Assembly: GCA_003427395.1 (NCBI GenBank)
Contig: BFEA01000335.1
Span: 1,015,415-1,061,336, forward strand
DNA length: 45,922 nucleotides
From: Chara braunii
Lineage: Eukaryota > Streptophyta > Charophyceae > Charales > Characeae
Direction of reading: 5' to 3'
This document shows positions 19,000 through 29,463 of the stretch, piece after piece (position 1 is the first letter of the stretch; every line of letters begins with the position of its first letter). Made by a program: the position numbers and the translations under genes. The notes under the pieces are model-generated. The model was not told the DNA's origin and did no database searches. It was given only the letters and a program-made list of their open reading frames with translations.

Positions 19000-19515
19000 A
19001 TGGCATGATTGCATCTGAGAACAGGCACAAACGACAGTCTAACTTTCAGGTAGAACGAATCTGGGTAAAATAATCTGAACTAGGTCAAGAGTTGGGGATT
19101 CCACGCAAATTAATGCCACAGTACTTTGGGCCCTGCGAGATCTTAGACATTGTAGGGGATCCACCAGATGGACTGTCATACGTGATTCGCATTCCTACAA
19201 ACTTACATACTTACCCTGTTTTCCATTCATCCAAGTTGGCACCTTTCGCTGTCACTGATCAGTTTCCCTCAAGGAGATCAATGCTGCCCCCAACCATGGG
19301 ACATTGACGATATTGCCGAGCACAAGCTGTTGCCTGTGCCCAAACCTCCAGGAAGGGGTCGACCACCAAAGCCACGGATGCAAAACCGAGTGGGGTTCAG
19401 ACATCACATTGATCCTCAAGAAGACCAGTGGTTCACAAGAAAGGAATTAATGAAGACTTCTCCCCAAATTATCTCAAGTTACGGGAGAAAGTTAGGGAAG
19501 CAGCCCGTTACATAA
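19000..19515 (+). pseudogene. gypsy A3 integrase C-terminal tail
   Basis: Frame 19092-19307: IPRKLMPQYFGPCEILDIVG, LSYVIRIPTNLHTYPVFHSS, KLAPFAVTDQFPSRRSMLPP. After a frameshift, 19330-19515 has PGRGRPPKPRMQNRVGFRHH and DQWFTRKELMKTSPQIISSY, ending at TAA. Confidence 0.82.
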
Positions 19516-19540
19516 GAACTCTTCAGAGGACTATCGAAGT

Positions 19541-19549
19541 AAAGGAGGG
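19541..19549 (+). promoter_or_regulatory. polypurine tract, A3
   Basis: AAAGGAGGG two bases before the TG of the 3' LTR, as in A1. Confidence 0.75.
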
Positions 19550-19551
19550 AA

Positions 19552-20554
19552 TGCGAGGATCCGGGTCCTCGGCAGGCCTAAGGGACCCCTGTTGCATCTG
19601 CGCCCGCCCTAAGTGAAGGCGGGCCTAATAAATCACGAGAAGCCCTCGGCTGTCAATTTCATATTTGGGGTCCACGCAGTTTCGCCGCGCCAGTTGGTCG
19701 AAGGAAACACAGGCCAAGCAGGGAGGAAATTCCTCGGCCTTCTAGGCTTTTCCGAAAGCGCAGGCCCTGGGCGGGATTCGCCGCCTCATACACAGACAGT
19801 TGGGAGACCCAACCGAATGAGGCCCAGTAGCTGCACCAGCGGCGCAGCATCCTGGGGCCTACCGGAAGCTTCTGGGCCCAAGCCCAGGCCAGCCAGGCTG
19901 CGAAGGCAGGCAGGCTCTTTCCATATAGGACAGAGCTCACTGCCTGGAGGGCATTCAGGCACTTGCTGGCTGGCGGCAACGCTGCTGGAGCTTCTGCTCA
20001 CGTGATGGCTGCTAGCGCTGGAGCAAGGTGCTGCGCACATGCCATCGTGTGTGGAAGCAAGGTGCTGCTGAGGGCAGCGCCATAGCCCAGCCTCCATAGC
20101 TGGCTGAGGGCTTGGTTGCACAGTGAGGTGCAGGGGTGGTCTTCGGGTGTACAGGGGAAAGACATGGGAGTGAGTCAGGGGGAGAGAGAAGGATGATGAT
20201 GATGATGATGATGTGAGGGCACATACCTGGTATTGGCGATGGTTTGCATTGGGCGACATCTTCAAGTACTTTGTGGATTGCTGACGTCAACAGTTGCATT
20301 GTCAATTAGTAGGCAGACTGTAGCTGTGTAGGAAGTAGGCTGGGCGCCGAGCGCGAAGTAGGGAGATAGGGCCTGGACACTCATGTTGGTGGTGGCGAGA
20401 GCAAGCTCTCATTGACATTGGTTTTCAGTGTTACGATTCTTCATTGGTGTTATATTGGTGCATTTCTGATTTCTGGACACTGTGATACTATCTGGCCTTT
20501 GATGTGATTGTGCATTCTGGACATTGTCATCTCAGTATTGCTCGTTTTCCTTGC
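19552..20554 (+). mobile_element. 3' LTR of A3
   Basis: TGCGAGGATCC at the start and TTTTCCTTGCA at the end, about 1003 bp. Shares CCGCCCTAAGTGAAGGCGGGC, GGCAGCGCCATAGCCCAG and the stretch ending TTTCTGGACACTG with A1. A GAT repeat lies near 20193-20212. Confidence 0.88.
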
Positions 20555-22230
20555 ATAACGTAACTCGGAGAAATGAAACATGTCTGGAGCAGTCGGAGTG
20601 AATGTCTCCGGGAAAAAGGGATATTCCCCGTGGTGAGGGGACAGGAGGTCACCATTTGTAAAACGGACAGGGACAATGTGGATGGCCAAATGCATTCATT
20701 GCCCAAAGAAGGAAACGAGTTTGATGCCAGACAGCCAAACACAGCTGTCAGAGTTCCTCCATTTCAGGATGTAATGATGTCTAAAAAAACAAAAACAAGG
20801 GAAGGCACTGCAGTTGAGAAATGTACCCTACCCTCGGTAGGGTAATTTTCTCAAAGGAAAATGGTTTCCCGCCCAAACCAGAAGGGCCAAAGCATACTAC
20901 CAAGCGTATTTCACGTCAAAGAAAAATTCTACAAAATGACAAAATCTAATAGGTTATTCTCCTGTATTTCGGTACCATTAGATTACAATACATCAACGGC
21001 AGAGCTCCGTCCCACCATGCCACACGTGATAGAAAGCTCAGCTAATTGGTCATTCAGAAGTGTCTCCTAGCTCGAACCTGGAATGTTCAAATACAAAGTA
21101 CATAGCCCCTTCAAAGCTCGGTGCCTGTTCTTTTTTTTTTTGCTTTACGGCTCACTCACTTCTGGATGGAATTACGATCTGATACATCGAGCTTCAAAGC
21201 TCGGTGCCGGTTCTTTTTTTTTCTTGCTTTACGGCTCACTAACTTCTGGACGGAATTACGATCAGATACATCGAGGTTGGGTTGCCTGTTGAAAATCGAA
21301 GTTTATCCTTTTTACTGCCTGGGGTGGGATTTGTATTGGGCCTCGGCAGCCATGGCTTCACCGAGGCGAGTTCACTTGTTTGTTTAAAGCCAGTCATGGT
21401 GTAATATGACCAGCTCTGACTAACAGGCAAAATGTGGATAGATTTGTTTGTTTGTTTTGTTTTCCTTCTTTTTTTTTCTTTAGAGGGTGGTGGCCAGGCC
21501 TCAGGAGGTGCCTGTAGTTCTCATCCATTGGAAGGTCAGATGGATTGCAGGAACCACCTCAAGATAGCATGGTATCATGACCTATGCTAACGCTCAGATG
21601 GCAAGTGCAGATCTGCACCAGAACGTCTCCATGCAGACACTACCCTAACTCTAATGTTAAACCACCAGTACTTGGCCCATACATCGGCCACAGGCCTTCC
21701 CCGTTAACACGCCAGTACCTTGGGGGGTGGGCCAAGGGAAGGCCCAGACAGTGCTTGAAGGCCGGGCGCCACTGTTTTCGACATGACACCATCACGAACA
21801 GTGAAATATCAGAGAAAAAGTTAAAGGGGAAAAAAAAAAAGAATCGGCTTGCCCATGGAATAGGAACCAGACTGATGCTCCCCAGAATGGAAATGGACCC
21901 AGGGCCATAACGACCTGTTTTATAGGGGGGCAGGGGCAAAAAGACAAAGAAAAACAAAGTCAAAAAAACAATTCTCTTTTCTTCGCTGGCGCATGCACAA
22001 GAGAGAGAGAGAGGAAGGTGCAAAATGGGAATGTATTTACTCGCTTTCATGGGTAGATTCATTCCCATTTGTTTCCCTTTCAACCGCGCGCGCACACATG
22101 AGAGATGGAGAGAGTCAGAGACGTGGCACTTCTTGCTGCGGCCCGCACGGAGGACCCAGAAAATGTAGCCACGCTGCTGCTTTGTAGCGCGAGAGCAGGC
22201 TGCACTAGCGCTGGCCAGAGGCGCACGTTT
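20555..22230. other. unassigned interval with one tandem duplication
   Basis: No gene recognised. Contains an 83-bp tandem duplication (21109-21274, listed separately), T-rich tracts (21430-21482) and a short (GA)n near 22001. Open frames are short and without known motifs. Confidence 0.5.
21109..21274. repeat. 83-bp tandem duplication
   Basis: CTTCAAAGCTCGGTGCC...GATACATCGAG occurs at 21109 and again at 21192, each with an internal T run and few differences. Confidence 0.9.
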
Positions 22231-22239
22231 TGTGCAGGG

Positions 22240-22600
22240 GGTGTGTGGTGCGCTGCGGTGGCAGCGGGCGCACGGCGGCCATAGCCAGGCTGCTGGGCGC
22301 ATGCTGGTTTGGTGATGGTGGTCTTCGGGAAAGGAGGTGCATGCTGTGGGGAGACAGGGTGTGATGAGGGGAGAAGAGACACGAACCTGGTGTATGCTGG
22401 CTGTCCGCATTGGCAACATCGTCATGTACGTTGGTCTTCAGCTCGAAAGACACGAACCTGGTGTATGCCGGCTGTTCGCATTGGCGACATCGTCATGTAC
22501 AGCTCGAAAGAGATGTACCTGGTGTATGCTGGCTGTCCGCATTGGCGACGTCGTCACGTACACTGGTCCACACCGACACATACTCAGCCATCCTTTGAAG
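22240..22600 (+). repeat. diverged family-A-type LTR piece with threefold internal repeat
   Basis: The order GGTGGTCTTCGGG, ACCTGGTGTATGCTGGCTG, GCATTGGCGACATCGTCA parallels the A3 LTR (GGTGGTCTTCGGG, ACCTGGTATTGGCGATGG, GCATTGGGCGACATCTTCA). The ACCTGGTGTATG...GTACG unit of about 60-70 bp is present three times (22380-22450, 22451-22510, 22511-22565). LTR ends are not clear. Confidence 0.6.
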
Positions 22601-22619
22601 AAACCGTAATAGCTCACTG

Positions 22620-23410
22620 GTCACTGGTCTAGCTTCATCGTGCCGAAAATGGATCGGGGCTCAAGTGGTTCACCGAAGCAAAAAGACCAAACAAAATCAA
22701 TGTTGCAAACGCTTATCCAGGCACGCAGCAAGACATGCTGGACACGAAGTGCTATTGCTTGCCATTGATCTTCAGAGCCAGTAGCGGAACAAGATGAGCG
22801 ACAATGTATACCATGTTGGGTTGGCGAGAGAGTGTCAACATTGACATTTGAGTTCATCGTATTGCTCGTATTTGGCTGGTATCTAGGTGCATTGTGCTTT
22901 TCTGCTTGGTACAAGACTATCTGGTCTACAGCTTGATATTGCAATTCGGTTTTCTGTCTATAACTCATATTCCTTGCACCTGTTCCACTAAACGACAAAA
23001 CTGGCAGGCAGAAAATAGTGAATGTGTAGTGAATGTGTGAGACCCTACAATGCTTCCGGAGAAAGAGGAAAAACAAAAGAGCATCTACTGAAAACAGAAC
23101 CAACCGGACGAACCCCACTGAATATGTACTTGCATTCGAAAACGCAACCCCGCGCTGCGCACATGCGGTTTCCCTTGGGCCCGACACCCCTGTCCCAAGC
23201 ATTTTCCCAAGACTAGCGGCCAGGTCTCGCAGGGGCGTCACACGAGGACCCGGCACTTCAGTAAGAGTATAGGAACAAAAAAAGCAAGCAAAGAGCCCAG
23301 GCCAGCAGGACTTCGCCTGCTCAAATAGAACCAAGCAAGACAAGATGTCATCGTGAGAAAAAGACAAAGAAATGTTGTCTCATCAACGACGCATCAGGTA
23401 ACAACGAAAC
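22620..23410. other. unassigned interval
   Basis: No recognisable gene. A 248-codon minus-strand frame spans it but has no domain I know and no clear coding signature, so it is not called as a gene. Confidence 0.4.
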
Positions 23411-23419
23411 AGGCCAAAA

Positions 23420-24025
23420 AGGCGCCCCAACCGCACTGTCATTTTCGGGCCCCGTGCCAAATCCCACTTACCCATATTTTACCCATATTTTCCATTTGTG
23501 GGCGAAAGTCCCACTTACCATACTCTTCATTTGAGGCTGCTGATCTTCGGAGCCAACAAAGCAGATGTCAATGTGAGAAAAACATACCTGATCCTCTAAC
23601 ATGGATGGTGCGCTATGAACGAAGTAGCCGTAAACCACATCCATCTGCACTGTCATTTTCGGGCCCCAGGGCCAGGTCCTGGTCCTGCTCACCCTTATTC
23701 CTCACTTGTGGACGTTAACTTTGGCCTGGACCATAGGAAACGGAGAATCCAGGTAAGAAAATTGGGACTTCGCCCACACAAATAGAACCATGCAGGAAGA
23801 AGCACATGTGAACACAAGAAACAGAAAAAAGTGCTCTCTTGTTTGCGGTCCATGAGCCATGAACAAAGCAGGCCCTAAATGCACCCCATCCGCACAGTCT
23901 TTCTGTCCTCACTGTCCTCACTGCCAACTCCCAGTTGCCCGTACTCCTCATTTGTGGGCGTTCATCTTCTGATGGACGATCCGAAACAAATAATCGACGT
24001 AAATGGGACTTCGCCCACAAAAATA
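23420..24025. repeat. degenerate tandem array, about 210-245 bp units
   Basis: The anchor CCGCACTGTCATTTTCGGGCC-like block occurs near 23432, 23648 and 23889. Each is followed by a TTTGTGGGCG-like block, and a GGGACTTCGCCCACA block recurs at 23765 and 24006. Units have diverged strongly. Confidence 0.6.
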
Positions 24026-24235
24026 TGACCGCTCATAGCTGTGAGAATCCAATGGCCAAAAGTTCAGGAAAACCATTCAGCTTGGCGCGCAGAATTATGC
24101 CTATGGCCCACTAAGCTTTGTTGTTGACCAAAAAGACAGTGAACACCGTACTCAGCCCGTCACAGGTTCTAATTGAAACAGTAAGAGAGCATAAAAGCGC
24201 TAACAATGGTGTCAACGACTGTGTAGCATTAGCCA

Positions 24236-24412
24236 CAGTGGTAGGTGTAGTGATCGTTATGGTGGGAGGTGAGGTGGTGATATGGTGGTAGGTGTGGTCA
24301 TAGGTGCGGTTGTAGTGAAAATGTCAATCCTGGCGGTGGTGGTGATGGCAATGGTGACAATGATGATAACGGCGACGAAGATGACAGGAATGAAAAATGA
24401 GGATGAGGATGC
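24236..24412. repeat. GGT/GAT-rich low-complexity tract
   Basis: Purine- and GT-rich sequence made of GGTGGT, GGTAGGTG and GATGA words; no frame is convincing. Downstream, TCCCAGAGTCCC words recur (24480-24540). Confidence 0.7.
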
Positions 24413-24994
24413 CTATTTGTGACAACGATCACAATGACAATTTCGAAAGGAATTCATGTGTCTCAGTTCCCGTGTCCCTGTATCCCAGAGTCCCCTGGTT
24501 CCAATGTCCCAGTGTTCCAATGTGTCCCAGAGTCCCATGTACAGTGCTTTCAACCAGTACACCCCCGGACTACGGTAGCTTTCTGTAGGCTCCCTGAATC
24601 TGTCCATACCTCTAGGTAGTTGTTCGTTCTGGCCTGTCAGTCCAACCAACAAGGTCGTACTCCAAAAATGGCAGCTCAGATATGAGAAAGTCCGGTAACT
24701 ATTGGAAGCCTCAAGCGGAACCACGGCTGAATGCAAGGTGTTTGGTACCAGTCTGAAAAGCCCAAGATGAACTGCAACAAGGACAAAAGTCCAACATCAG
24801 CCAGATGACAACACAGTTTCCATCTTAGTCTGTCGCAGAAGCGCTGCTGCGTACTTGTTCTGTTCACAGCAGTATGCACAAGTACACACAGGACAATCCA
24901 CCGAGAGAGAGAGAGAGAGGCAGTGTGGTAGACTGCGGCCCCACAGTCCGTACTTGTTCTGTTCACAGCAGTATGCACAAGTACGCAGAGGACA

Positions 24995-25024
24995 TATACA
25001 CATCTAGATGTGTATAAGAGACAG
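24995..25024. other. Nextera mate-pair junction adapter (artefact 2)
   Basis: TATACACATCT followed by AGATGTGTATAAGAGACAG, the Tn5 mosaic-end junction. Not genomic. Confidence 0.96.
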
Positions 25025-25050
25025 GGTCACACCTTGCTCAGATTTGCAAC

Positions 25051-25073
25051 AGTGTGTGTGTGTGTTTGCGTGC

Positions 25074-25151
<78 letters not shown>
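25051..25151. repeat. (GT)n-(GA)n compound microsatellite
   Basis: GT-rich to 25089, then about 60 bases of GA; adjacent to adapter artefact 2. Confidence 0.95.
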
Positions 25152-25361
25152 CAGTGTGGTAGACTGCGGCCCCACAGCCTGTACAAGAAGAGCAAAGGTG
25201 ACCTGGAGCCAGAGGCTATGGACAAACTCAGCATCAGTCTGCACATATTACAGAAACCGAAAAAAACTTTTGAGAATTCAACCTCCAAACAACCATCACC
25301 TACTCCCTCATGCTCCTGCCCGAACTCACAACCTGCCATAGCCCGATCTTCCCATCATGTA

Positions 25362-25657
25362 ACAGGCAAGGTAGAATCCTTCAACTAGTTCCATCCGCCC
25401 ACACGGACTCATCAGGAAGGTGTACTCTTTGCAAGTACTTCTGCCGAAAGAGAGACTGCTGGCCTTGTCCCTCCTGCATATATTCATCTGCATGCTCGTC
25501 TCTTCCCCTGTACGTGCTATTGAAAACCTGCCTGTCGAAATGCTTGGAGTCTAACATAAAATTACCCCAGTACGAGAGCTCCCACTCGCATTCAAATTTT
25601 CAAACATTTGAAGAAATCCCGCAAAAGCAGTATGGAAGCAAATATCCAACTAACTAA
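25362..25657 (+). CDS. unrecognised Cys-rich open frame
   Basis: Part of an open frame from 25310 to 25657. Between about 25426 and 25550 it has nine cysteines in roughly 40 residues (CTLCKYFCRKRDCWPCPSC, then CSSLPLYVLLKTCLSKC). No family matches in memory. The frame could be chance or a decayed element; it lacks a supported start and no splice signals were identified. Confidence 0.2.
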
Positions 25658-25838
25658 ATAAGCAAATAAATAAGATGCGCAAGGACCTAACACGTGTCTG
25701 AGGGGAGCCTAATATCAGCAAATGGACAACAAGAGTAAAGAACACAAAATGAAGAAAACAAAACGTAGAACAAAATCAGAAAATTCCTAGTACTGTCCCA
25801 GGCACTGCCTGTTTTCACAGCACAACTCTTCTGAACTT

Positions 25839-26083
25839 ATACGGTTGAAGTCAAAGATAACTTATCTGCTCGCTCCCAGGGGTACCCGCAGCCGGACAAC
25901 GGGTCAGAGCTGCCGCCCCGAGGTTCTGGTTCAAGCCCCGCACTCGTTCAGCCATTATCATACGGTTGAAGTCAAAGATAACTTATCTGCTTGCTCCTAG
26001 GGGTACCCGCAGCCGGACAACGGGTCAGAGCTGCCGCCCCGAGGTTCTGGTTCAAGCCCCGCACTCGTTCAGCCATTATCATA
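25839..26083 (+). repeat. 121-bp tandem duplication with a Pol III B-box-like motif
   Basis: Two nearly identical 121-bp units. Each contains GGTTCAAGCCC (25928-25938 and 26049-26059), which fits the B-box consensus GGTTCRANNCC. An AGCCGGACAACGG block about 39 bp upstream could be a weak A box. The T-stem cannot pair, so it is not a tRNA gene; a tRNA-derived SINE remnant is possible. Confidence 0.55.
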
Positions 26084-26140
26084 CCGAAAATCTGCCCCGG
26101 ATTACACAACAACATATCCCCCGTACCTTGGCCAATTTAG

Positions 26141-27010
26141 TCAAAGCACTGTGAGAGACTCTGGGGTATATCCCCGGAGGAAGCTTTCGACCAGTGCAAA
26201 GGCTATCACGGCTACACGTGCGTGCGATGTTGATGAGTGCCAGAGCCTTTTCAAAGTGGCTGAAAGAACGACCTTCTTCGCCTTTTTCTCAGAGTAGCTG
26301 GCATAATCCTGCATAGTCTGATACCTCAAAATGCTTTCCGAGCGTAGTGACACCGTGTTCTTGGTCTTAGACACGTAATGTAGCTGCATAGGGTCAGATA
26401 CCACGTACGTTCCTCTGATCAAATGCCGGTAGTTGATGTTGTCATCCTTTCTTACAGGTTTCAGATTGCGCTGTCAAATTTGTATCCAACAATGATGGAG
26501 ACATCATCCCCCATTCTGCAACCTCGTACAAGTTTCCTGTCTGCCCCTTATGAAACGAGGAACTTCACTTCCACCACCGCGCAGGTAATTGTGGCTAGGA
26601 CAGGGCTCGCAGTTTTGCCCATAAGTATGCCTATCAACTCTCTCCGGATTCCTTCTCCACAGTGTATATAGGCATGCCTTGGCATGCCTCAGATCATACT
26701 GTACTAACTTCAAAATCATCTCCAGCTTCATGGACACGTAGCCGATCTCCTTTCGTGAAGTCCTTGACATCAGTCAGGTCTTTCCCCTAGTTGCAGTGTG
26801 CAGCTGCTTCCAGCCTCTCTCATCGAAGTACCATAGAAGCTCCATGACCCCATCTTCCACTGTGTCATGTGGTATATCGAGGAAAACATTTCCTTGATAT
26901 CATAGAACCATCCGATCGCCCTAGTGCATCCCTCATTCGTGAGTTCTCGTCTTCCACTTTCCAGCTCACCGCACATCCTTTTTATCGAACCGAGATGATG
27001 TTGCTCTGCT
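26141..27010 (-). pseudogene. non-gypsy reverse transcriptase remnant of unusual type
   Basis: Minus-strand translation, over three frames, gives RT palm landmarks in order and with RT-like spacing. A motif-A block is WFYDIKEMFSSI (26906-26870). About 90 residues later a motif-B block is GILMGKTASPVLATITC (about 26630-26580). About 37 residues later a motif-C block is RMGDDVSIIVG (26518-26487), where xxDD is MGDD. The tail runs KPVRKDDNINYR, then YVSKTKNTVSLRSES, MQDYASYSEKKAKKVVLSAT, LKRLWHSS. This is neither gypsy (YLDD, MPFGL) nor copia. Motif B of the GxxMGxxxSPxLA kind resembles Penelope-like or related RTs; that assignment is inference. It is disabled by a TAA (S*GADRK), a frameshift at a GGCATGCC duplication and an apparent internal deletion after motif C. 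Confidence 0.7.
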
Positions 27011-27045
27011 TTGGGAACTTTGTGATAAGGCAGAACAACACCCTT

Positions 27046-27564
27046 CCACGTTCCGTTGTCCGAGATGTGAATTTGCAGGAACAGTTTGAATGGCAAGTAA
27101 TGAAAGAAGCCGTATTGACATATGTGAGAACACGTATTATTTGCCAAAGGAACAAACCATCCCACGAGAACCCATTGGGACAGCTCAGACCACTTCCTAT
27201 TCCAAATGGACAAGGTGAGTCTATCTCAATCCATGTCAAGAGCTTCACTAACATTCGGAATGGGAACAGTCAGGTCATGGTGATTGCAGACAGGTTCTCT
27301 AAGTACACTATTCCATTACCCGCTGAAGCTAGAACTGAGCTCGTCATCCAAAAGTTCCAGATGTGATGGGTCTCAGAATATGGATTCCCCAAGACTATTA
27401 TATCTGACAGGGATATACGGTTCACCGGACAGCAATGGCAGAAGTTGATCGAAGTCTACAGCACCAGATTGACCATATCGTTGGGTAGGCACCCTGAAAC
27501 GAATGGGCAAACTGAGCAAATGAACCGATTGTGTCAACAGCTTCTGAGGATGTATATAAGACCA
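27046..27564 (+). pseudogene. gypsy lineage B integrase core (5' part)
   Basis: Zinc half VLTYVRTRIICQRNKPSHEN, then LGQLRPLPIPNGQGESISIH. Core: MVIADRFSKYTIPLPAEART (first Asp), stop TGA at 27364, then YGFPKTIISDRDIRFTGQQW (second Asp) and LGRHPETNGQTEQMNRLCQQ (Glu). It ends at LLRMYIRP where the solo LTR begins. The stop shows the copy is dead. Confidence 0.88.
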
Positions 27565-28874
27565 TGTAATGACCGGTCAAAACACAGACTGAGAACACAG
27601 ATGATTTTTAAGTTTTGCTGCTAAAATGCCTTGCTGAGATTCCCGCATTCTCCAGAGTTTTCTAAGTCTGTGTGTGTCCGTGTGTGCTGGTCTGCGTGCC
27701 TGTCTGCGTGCTTCCCGGTCTAAGAGTGTGTTTGACCCGCACGGGCACTTGTTTGTTTGGCAGCCCTTACCTGTGGCCTTGACTTTGAGGGTTGCAGCGG
27801 GGAAAACACTCTAGTAGCGGGGGTAGCCCCGTAAAGCTTAGAGCAGCGGGAAAATACTCAAGTAGCAGGTAGGCCGGTACCACTCAAGTAACAACGGATG
27901 TGTCGGGGACTGGAGGCCAAGCAGAAGAAGACAAAAAGTTGACATTTTTCGAGGCCAGTAGTTGGTAGACTAGGTCTAGACGGGTACCAGTTCAAGTAGC
28001 CTGAGTTTATGGCCTGTGCGGACAATATAAGAGCCTGCAATGATGTTTCCCTCCGAAAGCGGGAAGGTACCAGTTGCTTGGAGGCCCCAGGGCCTGGAAG
28101 TCACTGCCCAAGAGGCAGTTAGGCTGCTATATCTTCGGGTAGAGCGCTGGCCTCTACCTCATTTGCGGTATGCAAGTTTGGGCGACATGCTGCTTGAGCA
28201 AGTGCTGGACTTCAGAGCGCTGGCTAGGAGGAGCGCTGGGCATAACAACACTGGGAGGAGGAAGAAGACCGGGAGCTTCCACCTCGGCTATGGTGGAGCT
28301 CTACCGGTGGGAGGAGGAGGAAAAAGGGGACTACAAAGGAGTGGCAAGGTAACTACCTGGCTATGGTGGGCGCCATCTTCATCTCCTTGTTAGGCGGTGC
28401 ATCTGGAAGGGCCCAGTTGGGGTTGCGGCGCACCAAGAAAGCTTCAAGGCAGAGTCAGGCATGGCGCCCTGAACAGCAGCAGACATAGCTGCCGAGTTGT
28501 CTTTTGCTCGGCAGGGATAGGCCCTTGGTAGTCCGCAATAGCCCTGCCTGGTTGAGAAAGAAGAAGATGGAGGCCATGGCTATGGAGGACCTCTAGTGAT
28601 GCCAAGCAGTGGAAGTTGGATTCGGACATTGATTCTGGTTCTGCCATTCATCATTATTATTTTTGTTTATTATTTGACTAAAGAGGGGAGGAGTAAACGA
28701 GGAGTAGTTCGGTTGGCGAGAAAGAGAGGGATTATCATTGGTCATTTGGTGGTGTACTTTCATCTTCTTCTTCTTCTCTACCTCTCCCTCCTCTCGTGTT
28801 CATTCATTTCTTTTGCAATTGGACAGCATTGTGCTTCTCGTGAATTTTGCACTTTGATGGGCAGGATCGTAACA
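27565..28874 (+). mobile_element. nested solo LTR, 1310 bp
   Basis: Starts TGTAATGACCGG (a common plant LTR start) and ends CAGGATCGTAACA. It interrupts the integrase exactly between MYIRP and (P)DQNDCDENLPRIASAY, and removing it restores the frame. The flanking bases ACCA and ACCG are a probable 4-bp target duplication with one mismatch. A TATA-like AATATAAG lies at about 28025. The 3' 840 bp matches 34636-35463 throughout, including the same end GGATCATAACA. Confidence 0.8.
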
Positions 28875-29463
28875 ACCGGATCAAAATGACTGCGATGAGA
28901 ACTTACCTAGGATTGCAAGTGCCTACAACAACAACGTTGACACTTTAACCAGTAGAACACCTAACGCACTGCACAAGGGATGGAAGCCCAGACGGCCCAT
29001 AGACTCCCTAATTAGGGACCAGGTCCAGAGGCTACCCCCGAGAACAAGAGAATTTGCAGTTCTGTATGAGCAAGATATTGCAAAGGTAAGGGAGAACATA
29101 AAAAAAAGTTCAAGCCCAATTGATTGAGCAGGCTAATAGGCACCACAGGCCATCTCAATTCAAAGAAGGAGATCCGGTTTGGGTAACGTCTAACAAGTTC
29201 CCACTCGAGGAAGGTATCTCACAAAAACTGCTGCCTGTCTACTATGGACCCTGGGAAGTTCTCAAAATAATTTGGGATACAGACAGACCGTCCCACCGCA
29301 TTGACGTGCCCCCACATCCGCTAACAGATGTGGAAGGCCAATCCCAATAGGCCATCTATGTTTCCACCTTCCATAGACGGAGGCTATGAAATTCAGAAGA
29401 TATTAGAACATGGGTTTTTCCTTTCAGGAGGCAGAGGAAACAGCAGAAGCAGTTCAAGGTGAA
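28875..29463 (+). pseudogene. gypsy lineage B integrase C-terminal part
   Basis: From 28890: DCDENLPRIASAYNNNVDTL, HKGWKPRRPIDSL, REFAVLYEQDIAKVRENIKK. The frame 29120-29350 gives EQANRHHRPSQFKEGDPVWV and LLPVYYGPWEVLKIIWDTDR. It ends in a basic, Gln-rich stretch before the gap. Confidence 0.82.

Larger units (their letters stand above)
16171..20554 (+). mobile_element. Ty3/gypsy family A, copy A3 (decayed, 5' LTR missing)
   Basis: Plus-strand order is partial gag, protease remnant, RT (with intact YLDD), RNase H, integrase, C-terminal tail, PPT, 3' LTR. The 5' LTR and gag N-terminus are replaced by the adapter/gap/microsatellite patch, so the missing end may be an assembly loss rather than biology. 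Internal deletions (protease, RNase H to integrase) and stops are present. Confidence 0.92.
24852..25176. repeat. duplicated segments on both sides of an adapter
   Basis: The block from TACTTGTTCTGTTCACAGCA to GCACAAGTAC is at 24852-24885 and again at 24951-24984. The block GA-repeat plus GCAGTGTGGTAGACTGCGGC is at 24904-24945 and again at 25135-25170, on the other side of the adapter. Library chimerism could have generated the second pair. Confidence 0.85.

Noticed and set aside
21640-22425. 261-codon minus-strand frame
   Set aside because: No recognisable domain, low-complexity segments, and it overlaps the LTR-like repeat.
25004-25339. minus-strand frame with Leu-Ser repeats
   Set aside because: Translation of (GA)n/(GT)n and of the adapter end (SLIHI).
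28125-28195. GGGTAGAGCGCTGGCCT as a tRNA gene
   Set aside because: D-arm-like only; no anticodon stem, T arm or CCA-side acceptor pairing, and it is part of the LTR shared with 34636-35463.
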